Source: Zygnema cylindricum (Eukaryota; Streptophyta; Zygnematophyceae; Zygnematales; Zygnemataceae). From it: 60,000 bases of DNA. The position numbers and the translations under genes are program-made. A model generated the notes under the pieces. The model saw nothing but the letters and a program-made list of their open reading frames with translations. It did not search any database and was not told where the DNA came from. Location of the stretch: NCBI GenBank assembly GCA_037447655.1, contig JBBHKE010001556.1:64001-124000 (forward strand), read 5' to 3'. Position 1 is the stretch's first letter; every line of letters begins with the position of its first letter. Of this stretch, positions 22,266 through 32,708 are shown one piece after another.

Positions 22266-23302
22266 TGTTGAAAATAATAGATTTCAAGAGTATTTTCTAG
22301 GTTTAACAGGTTAGTATAAAAGAAAAGAAAAAGGACGGACAACCTGCCTCCACCTCCTCTCTCTAGCCCCCATACTTGTTTAGTCACTGAAGGATAGAGA
22401 GGGAGGTTGATCCATGGCTGCCTTAGTTCAAACCAGCAGTTATTTCTAGTAGGTTACTAAAAATATACTTGACGGACCCGAGATTTGATCCCGATACCTT
22501 CGGTTCGTCAAGTTGGCCGATAGCGGTCAGCTTTATCCTATTAGACTAGGACCAATGCTAAATGTTATAGTATGTGATAGATATATATATCTATAAGGAG
22601 GAACACATTCATTTAACAAAACCTGTATACGGCTTGCATAGATACAATTTTATGGAAGTACGAAGTACGACACTCTTTCAAAACGAATACCACACATTTT
22701 GTTTTGACAACGAAACAAATATCGCGCAAGTATTTATAACGGCTAAGATTGCGTCTCGCTGCGAATCCAACGGCGCACATCATCGCCGAAATCTCGGAGT
22801 GGTAACTTTGGCGTTTTGTGGAGTGGCATGACCTGGAGCCACGTGGAGAAATGACATTCGGTCATAGGAAATCCGAGGAATGTACGGACGAGTGAAAAAC
22901 AGACACGCGTCCGCTTAATAGCCTTGTCGTACAAAGACCATACAAAAGGTACACCGACAGTAGTACTTTTTGGTACGGTACAGTAATCTGATTGGTCCGT
23001 ACTTCAGTAAATAGAAGTTATTAGAGGGAATCAGGACTTAGAAAATTTTGGTAGGTAGTCACCTCTCTCTTTGAGAGTTTGTACAAATTGGCATTTTTAC
23101 TGCCTCATAACTTATCAACTCGTTGGCCGTTTTCAGTGATTCTTTTTGCTACGGACTCACGGGAGTCCAGGCTGCATAAAGGTGTAGTCAAACTGTCATT
23201 TTGCCTTCTTGGAAAGCATTGGTTGTGGCTTGAAGTGGGTTAGTTAAATACTATCTAGAGGCTTCTTGTATTCTATGGTCCAATAGAAGACACATAATTG
23301 CA
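22266..23302 (+). repeat. Element E: 5' LTR
   Basis: The 1037-bp LTR starts TGTTGAAAATAATAG and ends ATAATTGCA. The LTR-internal gag start seen in D is changed to ATA, and an in-frame TAA follows (ATAGAAGACACATAATTG). The antisense tRNA-like region lies at about 22470-22555. Confidence 0.92.
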
Positions 23303-26300
23303 GGTTATGGGCCCACCCTCTAGGGTGCCCACCTTCAATGGATCTGGGTTCATCTATTGGGAAGCCATGATGATGGGAGCTTTGTGCAAAAAACGATATT
23401 GGGGTATCGTCAGTGGACAAGTGAAACGTCCACCTTCGGGAACTCCTCCAGGATTTGGAGGAGTAAGGTTTCTTGCAGCAACGGCTGCCTCAGCGGAGGA
23501 GGCAAATGATGGGGACAACAGTGTGTCCGAGAAGGTAAAAGGGAAGGAGACACCCCTTACTCCTATTGCCACAGTACCGGGAGCGGCAACCGTGAAGTCC
23601 GCGGAGAACGATACTCAAATGCGGGAGGATCTAAACATGGCTGCCAAGAACTTCATTCTCATGCACCTCACTCAAGCTTTGGCCACTCCTCATCTTCACA
23701 TTTACAAGGCCGAGAAGTTGTGGGTGAGTATGGTGGAGATTTATAGAGCTTGAACTATTTAAGAGCTCCAGTTGGCTGAGCAAAAGCTAGTGAGTTACAC
23801 TTACAAAGGAGGAAAGGTGTTAGATTACTGTAATGATCTTTCTTGTTTGTATATGGAGATGGAAAGTGACGGGTGGACAGGTACAATGAAAATGAAAGTT
23901 AACACTCTTATCATGAAGTTAGCAGATGAGTTCGAGAACATAGTATATCGAGTACAGGAAATGCCTGATAGTTCATGCAAATGGAACACAATGGTTAGGA
24001 TGATACTTGTGAAAGAAACACAATGGAGATTAGGAGAGGAGGGAAGAGCATTCAAGCTCTAGCAGCAGGAGGGGACCGATGGGGGAAGGACCCGAAGAAA
24101 CCTTAGAAAGGGGAAAGAGATCATTTTGGGGGGCCAACAACCCCAAAGGGTCTTTTTCATTTTTGCAAAAAGCCGGGACACTTCATCGCAGATTGTGTCA
24201 AGCTGTCGGAGCTGAGGCTCCAAGAGAATCATCGAGGGGGTTTTTCCGGAGGGAAGAAAATGGCAATTGTGGTTACAAAAGTGATAGGAGAAACCGAGGA
24301 TGAGTCCTCTGAGGAGGATGGGGAGCTTCTTCTTGACGAGAGCCTGGAGGAGAAGGAGATCCCTCGGAGACAAAAGTGTGCCCATGGAGCAATTCGGGAA
24401 GCTCCATAGGAAGGATGGATTATCGACTCAGGTGCATCCATGCATATGTGTCGTGATAAAGAACTCTTCAGTAAGCTAAGAAAGATCCCTACTGTAGAAA
24501 TAGAGTATGGGGATGGGAGAGTGGTTACCACAGATCTAGTGGGATTAGTAGATCTGAAAGTCTTAGTGGAGGGTAAGACTTCTATACTTACATTCTCAAA
24601 TGTACTCTACATTCCACAGCTGAATAAAAATCTTGTCTCTACGATTGTGCTAGATGACAAAGAGTTTGATACCTTCACTAGAAAGGGAGTCTTTACAGCT
24701 AAGTATGGGGATGGAGTTTACTTCAAGGCAGATAAGGGTAGCCAAGGAATGTTTAGGCTTAACCTGAGTAATGAAAAGAAGAATGCTTATTATGTTGGTG
24801 TTCCTAAGTTGATGATATGGCATAAGCGGTGGGGGCATGCCCATTTTAATAGGTTGAGGGAAATGAAAAAGCTTGGGGTAGTGGAAGGCATTCAGTTTGG
24901 GGATAATGAAATGATGGATGATTGTATTGGTTGTGCTCAAGGTAAGGCTCACAGACTTCCCTTTCCCAAACCAGCCACATATAGAGGTGAGAAAGTGTTA
25001 GACTTGGTCCACACAGATATTTGGGGACCAGCAAAAGTACCTTCGGTTGGAGGAAAGAGGTTTATGATGACAATAACCGATGACTGGTCTAGATACTTTA
25101 GAGTTTACTTTCTAAAAACAAAGTCTGAAGTATCAACTTACTTCAAAAAATATAAGGCCTGGGGTGAGAAGTTGCATGAAACCCCCATTAAGAAGATAAG
25201 GAGTGATAATGGGGGGGAATATACCTCTAACCAGTTTGAGGAATATCTCAGGTGAGGGAGTGCAGCACCAAAAAACTCTACCATATAACCCGGAACAATA
25301 TGGGGTAGCTGAGAGGTTGAATCGAACACTAGGAGATAGTGCATGTAGTATGTTGGCAGACAAGAAAATAGGAAAGAGATTTTGGGCAGAAGCAATGAAC
25401 TGTGCCAACTACATTAAGAATAGAGTCCTTACCTCAGCTATAAAGGGAGTGACACCTTATGAGAGATGGGTTGGAAGGAAACCAGATATCTCACACCTTA
25501 AAGTATTAAGTAGCCAAGTTTACAGTCTAGACACGGATAGGAAAAACTGGAAATTAGATGCTAAAGGAAAACCTAGATAATTTGTGGGATATGACGAGGA
25601 TGTTAAGGGATATAGAGTCTATGACTTAGCAAAGAAAGATATAATTCTGGTCAAACACTTATTTGTCATGGATGAAGGGAAGTCATTTGACCCCTTCAAA
25701 TATACAAAGAAGATAAGAATCAGATTTGAGTCCGACAGTGAGGAGAACTCGGTCGTTCCCGAAAGGGAAATGAGTGAAACCATGATTGCAGATTCAAGGG
25801 AGATCCAAGATATTGGAGACTCACAGGAAACCTCACATACTCCTATGGACTTCGAGGAAATAGAAGAAGCGGGACAAGAACCGACTTCCATGGATAGGGG
25901 AGCCGATGAGACAGTGAGAAGAAATCGAAGACTTCCATCCATTCTAGCTTCAGAGTTTGAGGGAGAAAGGAGGAGCAGCAAAAGGATACAGGAAAAACAA
26001 ACGGCTCATAAGGTAACTAAGCTATCTCACCCAGATGAGCCTCAGTCTTACTTGGAGGCAGTGAATAGTCTAGAGAAAGAAAGATGGATTAGAGCCATAA
26101 ATGATGAGATGGCTTCTATCATGGAAGCAAATACTTGGAAATTAGCAGATTGTCCTCCAGACAGAAAACCTATTGGGTGTAAATGGGTATTTAAACTAAA
26201 ATTGAACCCAGATAATACCATTGAGAGATATAAGGCTTGATTGGTAACAAAGGGGTTTACTCAAAAAGAGGGGATTGACTATGAGGAGACCTTTGCTCCA

Positions 26301-27611
26301 GTTGTTCGATTCCCCTCAGTAAGGATTCTCCTCAGTCTGGCAGCAGCGGAAGACATTGAAATCCACCTGATGGACATTGAGACTACTTTTCTTAATGGTG
26401 AGTTAGAGGAAGAAATTTTCATGAGGCAACCTGAGGGGTTCGTGGAAGAAGGAGAGGAGAGCAAAGTCTGCAGGCTCATAAAATCGTTATATGGATTGAA
26501 GCAGGCTTCCCGACAGTGGAATAAGAAAATAGATGAGTTTCTCACCGATCTGGGATATATCCGGATCAACTCTGACCATTCTATCTATATGTTTGAAGAT
26601 GAGAATGGTGTCATTTTCATTGCAATTTATGTGGATGATTTGCTTCTGTTGAGTAAGTCTTTGGAGAAGATCAATAGGCTGAAGAAAAATCTTAGGGGCA
26701 GATTTGATATGAAGGATTTAGGGGAGGCAAAATATATTTTGGGGATCCAAATGGAGAGAGACAGGGGGAAGAAGATTATCAGACTTACTCAGAAAGAAGC
26801 AAATGATAATATGCTTGAGAAATTCCAGATGGAAAATGCTAACATTTGTACCACTCCCATGGGCTTGAAAAAAGTAAGTGATGGGAGTGTAAAAGGAGGA
26901 GTGATGATCTTAGACAATCAGATGAGTCCAGGAATAGAGAGTTTATGAAATCTATCCCTTATAGACAGGTCGTAGGAAGTTTGGTATACTTTATGAACTG
27001 TACCAGGCCGGACATAGCGGTAGCAGTTGGAGTACTCAATAGGAGTCTTAATGATCCTAGAAAGAGAGACTGGGAGGCACCAAAGAGAGTCATGAGATAT
27101 CTGGTTGGAACCAGAGAATTATGGTTGCATTTGGGAGGGGAGCACACAGATATCACCACTTGGAGTGATGCCTGTTATTGGGATGCACTTCTGGATATGT
27201 TTTGTATGTGGGAGAAAGCGCTTGCTGTTGGAGCAGTAAGCAACAAAAGGTGGTTGCTCAGTCTACTATGGAGGCTGAGTATATGGCGTCTTGTTCTGCT
27301 GTAAAAGAACTAATGTGGGTGAAGTCATTGTTGCAAAAACTAGGATATATCAAGGAGGGAGTGCATGAAATCTTTTGCGATAATCAACCTGCAATCGCAA
27401 TTGCAGCCAATCTAAAACACCATTTAAAGCAAAACATATAGACATAAGATTAAGCTTCGTAAGAGAAAAAGTTGAAAATAAAATTCTAAATGTTGTGTAT
27501 AGACCTGATGAAGAAATGGTGGCTGACATGATGACCAAACCTGTGCCCTCTCCTAAATTAAAAATTTGTCGGGAAAAATGCGGGTTGAAAGAAAAAATAA
27601 AATTAGACTAG
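23303..27611 (+). pseudogene. Element E: gag-pol pseudogene
   Basis: Homologous to D along its full length. The primer-binding site GGTTATGGGCCCACC starts at 23303. Gag reads VMGPPSRVPTFNGSG, with stops near 23751 and 23760 and a frameshift near 24010. The zinc knuckle reads FHFCKKPGHFIADC, its first Cys replaced by Phe, and protease follows a stop at about 24408. Integrase has VHTDIWGPAKVPS and IRSDNGGEYTS, then a shift near 25250. Stops occur near 25578 and 26238. The Y-V-D-D box is present near 26630. RNase H has a short deletion near 27180, between direct repeats resembling GATGCAC. It cannot make a working polyprotein. Confidence 0.9.
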
Positions 27612-27624
27612 AAAATAAGGGGAG

Positions 27625-28664
27625 TGTTGAAAATAATAGATTTCTAGAGTACTTTCTAGGTTTAATAGGTTAGTATAAAAGAAAAGAAAAAGGACGGACA
27701 GCCTGCCTCCACCTCCTCTCTCTAGCCCCCATACTTGTTGTTGTCACCGAAGGATAGAGAGGGAGGTTGATCCATGGCTGCCTTAGTTCAAACAGGCAGC
27801 TGTTTCTAGTAGGTTACTAAAAATATATTTGACGGACCCGGGATTTGATCCCGGTACCTTCGGTTCGTCAAGTTGGCCGATAGCGGTCAGCTTTATCCTA
27901 TTAGACTAAGACCAATGCTAAATGTTATAGTATGTGATAGATATATATATATCTATAAAGAGGAACACATTCATTTAACTAAAACTGTATACGGCTTGCA
28001 TAGATACAGTTTTATGAAAGTACGAAGTACGACACTCTTTCAAAACGAATACCACGCATTTTGTTTTGACAACGAAACAAATATCGCGCAAGTATTCATA
28101 ACGGCTAAGATTGCGTCTCGCTGCGATTCCAACGGCACACATCATCGCCAGAATCCCGGAGTGGTAACTTTGGCGTTTTGTGACCTGGTATGACCGGGAG
28201 CCACGTGGAGAGATGACATTTGGTCATAGGAAGTCCGAGGAATGTACGGACGAGTGAAAAGCAAACACGCGTCCGCTTAATAGCCTTGACGTACAAAGGC
28301 CGTACAAAAGGTACTTAGGCAGTAGTACTTTTTGGTACGGTACAGTAATCTGATTGGTCCGTACTTCAGTAGATAGAAGATATTAGAGGGAATCAGGACT
28401 TAGAAAATTTTGGTAAGTAGTCACCTCTCCCTTTGAGAGTTTGTACAAATTGGCATTTTTACTGCCTCATAACTTATCTGATGGTTGGCCGTTTTCAGTG
28501 ATTCTTTTTGCTACGGACTCAGGGGAGTCCAGGCTGCATTGGGGTGCGATCAAAATGTCATTCTGCCTTCCTGGACAGCAGTGGTTGTGGCTTGAAGTGG
28601 GTTAGTTAAATACTATCTAGAGGCTTCTTGTATTCTATGGTCCAATAGAAGACATATAATTGCA
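27625..28664 (+). repeat. Element E: 3' LTR
   Basis: The 1040-bp LTR is preceded by GAAAATAAGGGGAG and ends ATAATTGCA. It shares with the 5' LTR the lost ATG (ATA) and the TAA before the primer-binding site. The two LTRs differ at many positions, so E is clearly older than D. Confidence 0.92.
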
Positions 28665-28829
28665 GGTTATGGGCCCACCCTCTAGGGTGCCCATCTTCAA
28701 TTGATCTGGGTTCATCTATTGGGAAGCCATGATGATGGGAGCTTTGTGCAAAAAACGATATTGGGGTATCGTCAGTGGACAAGTGAAACGTCCACCTTCG
28801 GGAACTCCTCCAGGATTTGGAGGAGTAAG
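28665..28829 (+). pseudogene. Element E: second partial gag after the 3' LTR
   Basis: The sequence repeats the primer-binding site and gag start of E (VMGPPSRVPI, then MMMGALCKKRYWGIVSG) up to GGAGGAGTAAG, then joins B's RNase H at TCCATTTTGCAC. The bases AAG are shared by both sides, a microhomology junction. Confidence 0.9.
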
Positions 28830-29120
28830 TCCATTTTGCACGAACTTGGATACATGCACACAAGTCCACAGATTATTTGTTGTGACAACCAGGCACCCAT
28901 TGATATTGCTACTAACCCGAGTCATCATTTTAAGAGCAAGCACATGGATGCCAGACTTCATTTTGTGAGAAAAAATGTGCTTCCAAGAGTGTTAAAATTG
29001 TGTTATTTACCGGATGAGAAAATGGTTGCTGACATGCTAACAAAACCCCTTCCTGCTCCTAAGTTGCAGTTTTGTAGGAAGGCTATTGGGATGAGTGAGT
29101 TACTGAGTCTAAAGATTTAG
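28830..29120 (+). pseudogene. Element B: RNase H C-terminal part
   Basis: The frame reads SILHELGYMHTSPQIICCDN, then IDIATNPSHHFKSKHMDARL and MVADMLTKPLPAPKL, and ends with TAG at 29118-29120. The catalytic Asp in CCDNQ is kept, but the segment with the RNase H Glu was lost with the deletion at 28829. A polypurine stretch GGGGAG (29120-29125) leads into the 3' LTR. Confidence 0.9.
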
Positions 29121-29125
29121 GGGAG

Positions 29126-30112
29126 TGTTGAAATTGGAAATCTTTACTCAGTAGATAGAGCTGTGAGGAGGAATTAAGGACTTAGAATATTTTGGGAAAT
29201 GAAAACCTGTAATAGTCACCTCAAATAGTGTTACCGTAACAGAAGACTAAGATAGTGTACTGTACGGCCAGTTGGACACGCGGCGGCAGGAAAAGGGTGT
29301 TGCATGTTTCACGAAGTAACGTCGATGACTAGTTACACGTGTCGGGAGATTAACGAGAGGATTGATGAAATCGGACGAAAGGAATGCAAACCGCATATCT
29401 GGAAAAGTATGGTATGGTCAGCCAAGAAGAGCCGTTGGTTGACATCAAATTGACGGACGCGATTCAGAAGGGACCACAAATGACGAAGGACACTTGGACG
29501 GTATCAGGTGCTTTGTACTACACGACAACAGTCAGCCGAATACTATGGACCACTGCTGACTAAGCGCCAGGAACAGTTAATGTACGACATTCTATTTGTA
29601 AATATCTGGAAACAAGGTTTTGTAGTTTAGCTAATTTAAAATAGTGTCGCACTATTCAGATTTAGAGAAAAGGCAAAATTAGGTTTTGGAAGTACTCTTA
29701 GAATAGTAAGTACAGTTTTAGTACTTTGTCGTTGCATAGAACAGTACTATAGTACATTCACTTAAATTAGTGTGACCAGTAGATACTCACTGTGAGTATA
29801 TAGTTTAGGACTTAGACAAATTGTGATCATCCAAGTCTTGGGATACTAATCAACTAAGGCAGTTTTTGTGAATCTGCAGTGTGAATATCTTATGGTTGGC
29901 TGGATCAATTGAGTTGGATCTTTGTAGAGTGATTCTACACTGTGCTTACTACTGTTATGCAGAATTTGAGTCTGCATTGATCACTCAGTTGCATTCTATC
30001 ACATCTTGAAGTTGGTTGTTGAGTAGGGTGCTTGATAGCTTCTGCTTTAAATATTTTCTTCCACTACTACTGCTTCTGGCTCTCCTCCTGCTACTGTGGT
30101 TGTAGAACAACA
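29126..30112 (+). repeat. Element B: 3' LTR, full length
   Basis: The 987-bp LTR starts TGTTGAAATTGG and ends AGAACAACA, followed by ATGAT (30113-30117), which duplicates 4573-4577. The first 278 bp match the truncated 5' LTR at 4578. Confidence 0.92.
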
Positions 30113-30199
30113 ATGATGTCGTGGAATGTTATGTGTGTGAGAGATGAGAGGAATGAACTTAAGCATAGAAAACACACGAGGGGGGAAAAAGCGGTGGTT

Positions 30200-30495
30200 T
30201 TCATTGGAACATATTGGTGGAAGGTCGAAAGCCGAAGGCCGTCCGCAAGGGAGAACTCAACCCCCCCTCCTCCCCCGCTGAAGGCGGGGGGGGGGTAAAA
30301 TCCAGCTCCACGTTAACGAGATGGTAGAGTCTAGTTTTCGTGGGAAAAGTTAGGGTGGACAAGGGGGAAAACGGTGGCCAAGTAGAAAGGACCGGGTACT
30401 CCGAGGTGCCAAATTGTAGCGGATGTCAAAGCGGGTTTTGGTTGGGTCGAAGAGGCTGGGAGGCCGAAGGCCTTCTATAAGGGAGCCTAGACTCC

Positions 30496-30539
<44 letters not shown>

Positions 30540-31420
30540 CGCGCCGAAGGCGGGGGGGGGTAAAAACTTGCTCCACGTTAACGAGATGGGGGAGCCCAGT
30601 TTTTAGAGGGAAAATCAGGCCGGACAAGGGGGCAAATGTTGGCTAAGTTCACAAAACCGTGGACTCTGAGGTACCGAATACACAATGTTTTGCAAAGAAC
30701 CGGATGGCGTGTATGATGAGCTGGGTCTGGTCGCTTCGAAGCGGGTGAAGGCCGAAGGCCTTCCGTAAGGGAGGGTCCGCCCCCGCCGAAGGCAAGGGCG
30801 GGTGAAAACCTGCTCCGCGTTAACGAGATGGGAGAGCCTGGTTTTTTGGGGAAAAGCGGGGGTAACAAAGCGAGGAGCATTAGGTAGCGTAAGTGGAGGA
30901 TGGGTTGGCGTTCTGTGTTCGCCGAGTCGAATAACCTTCAACTTTGGCTAGGGCGTTTGAGGTACCGAGCCGTATTTGGGCCATATCTTTGCGGCAAGAC
31001 ATCGGAATTACGCGCCGTTTATTGCGTCTCAAAGAGGATTTTCAGAGCTTTCCAACGAGCTATCGTACTTCAAATTCCGGCAAACGAAGGCAGAAACCGA
31101 AAGGAAACAAAAGTGCCGCTGGACTACGCTCCCTTAAATTGGGTACCGGGTCGAATTTCGGCCGTATCTTTGGAACGAGTCAAAGGAAGCGTGCACCGTT
31201 TATTTTGCCGTAGAAAGGATATCGAAAGCTACACAACGACATATCGCACGTTGATTTCCGCGTAAGTTGAGTGGGAAAATCCAAATGTTTCACTAAGTAC
31301 CGAAAGTCTTGTAGCCCGAGTCAAAAAATCCGGAAACTTGACCAAGTACTGTTTAAGCCCCCCCCTTTACTACCCTCACTTTTCACCGAAAAACGAGACT
31401 CCACCATCTCGTTAACTACT
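30200..31420. repeat. GC-rich diverged repeat cluster with hairpins and an inverted end copy
   Basis: Three diverged units carry the anchor CGTTAACGAGATGG at 30311, 30576 and 30818 (spacing 265 and 242 bp). Each has GGCCGAAGGCC-type and CCGCCGAAGGCGGG-type inverted repeats before the anchor. A fourth anchor in inverse orientation (CCATCTCGTTAAC) lies near 31401-31413. Between them are two copies of another unit starting GGTACCG (30960 and 31141), each containing CCGTTTATT and TATCG blocks. No coding sequence is convincing. The inverted end copies would fit a foldback or tandem-repeat element. Confidence 0.6.
30497..30536. repeat. Run of 40 cytosines
   Basis: An uninterrupted C40 tract lies within the second GC-rich unit. 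On the minus strand it is G40, able to form G-quadruplex. Its length is suspect for sequencing or assembly. Confidence 0.9.
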
Positions 31421-31795
31421 GTATGTTGTTTTTAGGGTTTTATAGACCCCCCGAGGATTACTTTAGAAATAGGCCAAAAAAAGGGTTATTTTTAAGTGAA
31501 AGGCACCGAAATCCGGTGGAATTTGAAGTCATTTAATCCAAAAACCAATGATATCCACAGACTTGGCAAATTTTGCAGTTGAAGATGATACTTTCACACC
31601 ATATAGGTTAGACAAATTTGACTATTGTGTTGCTTCTCTGTATAAGTGTTTTGCCTACAGTGAATTCTGTGCCATGACCCTAATGCAGGGTCGTGACTCT
31701 ACTACTCTAACATGATACGCTCGCTATTTTTCTGATTTAAGTCATAAGGCGAGCTGCAACTCCAGTGTATAAAAGTACGCTTGTTACCTTCCCTG

Positions 31796-31883
31796 TCACA
31801 TGGTTTTTTTCTTAACCGTGGTTTTTTTACACTAAGTTTGTCACATGGTTTTTTTCTTAACCGTGGTTTTTTTACACTAAGTT
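31796..31883. repeat. 44-bp perfect tandem duplication
   Basis: Two identical copies (31796-31839, 31840-31883) start GTCACATGGTTTTTTTC and end CACTAAGTTT. Confidence 0.95.
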
Positions 31884-32708
31884 TACTCCAGAATTCCAAT
31901 GGTCGTTGTTGTTTAAAACTCGTTCAACTACCATTTTGATAATTTTATCGATATTTAGACTAGTTTATAGGAGCTTTGTATTTGAGAGTTAAAAGTCAAA
32001 CATCATTCCAATTGCTCGCAGCAAAAGATTTTGTCACATTGGAAATTAGTCCATTTTTGGATCATTTTTGCTTTAGAATTAGACAATTTTTTTTGCAAAA
32101 TTGACCAAGTATTTAATGAAAAACAAAAATGTGCAAAATCAACTTTTGTTATTTTTTGCGGGTAAAGGGTATAATTTTAAAGCTTTTCTCCTTAACGAGC
32201 AAGAATTAATTCTTCACCGATTGCTCGCAGTAATTCACCAACGAAAAAGGCATAATTGTTCCGTTTTTTGCGCATTTTGTGTTCCTCTCCAAGGCCATGG
32301 ACTACAATCTGCCACGCTCTCGAAAGTGTAAACCCTAATTGGCCAATTCCACATTAACACACAAAAATCCTTAACGCTAGCAACGATCGGCGGTATAGTG
32401 GAATCTTAGCATTTACCACACGTCAAACAACTGGCAATTACCGTTTTGGTTAGAGAAATGGTTTACGTTTGTTTGAATTGAAAGAAATGCTACAGTACCG
32501 ATTCTAGCGATTTTTTGGTTGATCGATGAACCTCGATGACAAGGTACAGTAGCCGGTTCACAAAATTTACCATGTCGAAATTAGCATTTCGAAGGCCGAA
32601 TTTACCGCAGTACTGTACATTATTGATCCTAACGCCATTTTTCGCAAGTTGTGACACGCCCCCCTTCCCATCAACCAAATTTTCCCTTTTGTTCGCACAT
32701 TTTACTCT
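31884..32708. other. No recognised feature
   Basis: AT-rich sequence with short open frames only. Nothing supports a gene. The last part may belong to the LINE-like element that becomes recognisable at 32709. Confidence 0.5.

Larger units (their letters stand above)
22266..28829 (+). mobile_element. Element E: degenerate D-family element with extra partial gag after its 3' LTR
   Basis: The order is LTR (22266-23302), gag-pol (23303-27611), polypurine tract (27612-27624), LTR (27625-28664), then a second primer-binding site and 165 bp of gag (28665-28829) that stop abruptly at B's RNase H. A normal element ends at the second LTR. The extra gag shows it was once part of a longer tandem array (LTR-internal-LTR-internal). 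No target duplication is visible because the right side was deleted together with about 36 codons of B. Confidence 0.9.
4578..30112 (+). mobile_element. Element B: outer Ty1/copia retrotransposon hosting a 25-kb nest
   Basis: Direct repeats ATGAT at 4573-4577 and 30113-30117 flank sequence that begins TGTTGAAATTGG and ends in CA, so this is a single old insertion later filled by others. Its own pieces are a truncated 5' LTR (4578-4855), gag to reverse transcriptase (4856-7650), reverse transcriptase to RNase H (21475-22265), the RNase H end (28830-29120) and a full 3' LTR (29126-30112). Translating across the gap from 7650 to 21475 restores a continuous reverse transcriptase, less about one residue. 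B belongs to a different copia family from the elements nested in it, with distinct LTRs and a different polypurine tract. Confidence 0.9.

Noticed and set aside
30032-31265. Open frames of 60-121 codons around the GC-rich repeats
   Set aside because: They overlap the end of B's LTR or tandem repeat units and show no conserved motif.
31796-31883. CRISPR-like repeat structure
   Set aside because: Only two directly abutting copies with no spacers, in a eukaryotic setting. No other regular repeat-spacer pattern was seen.
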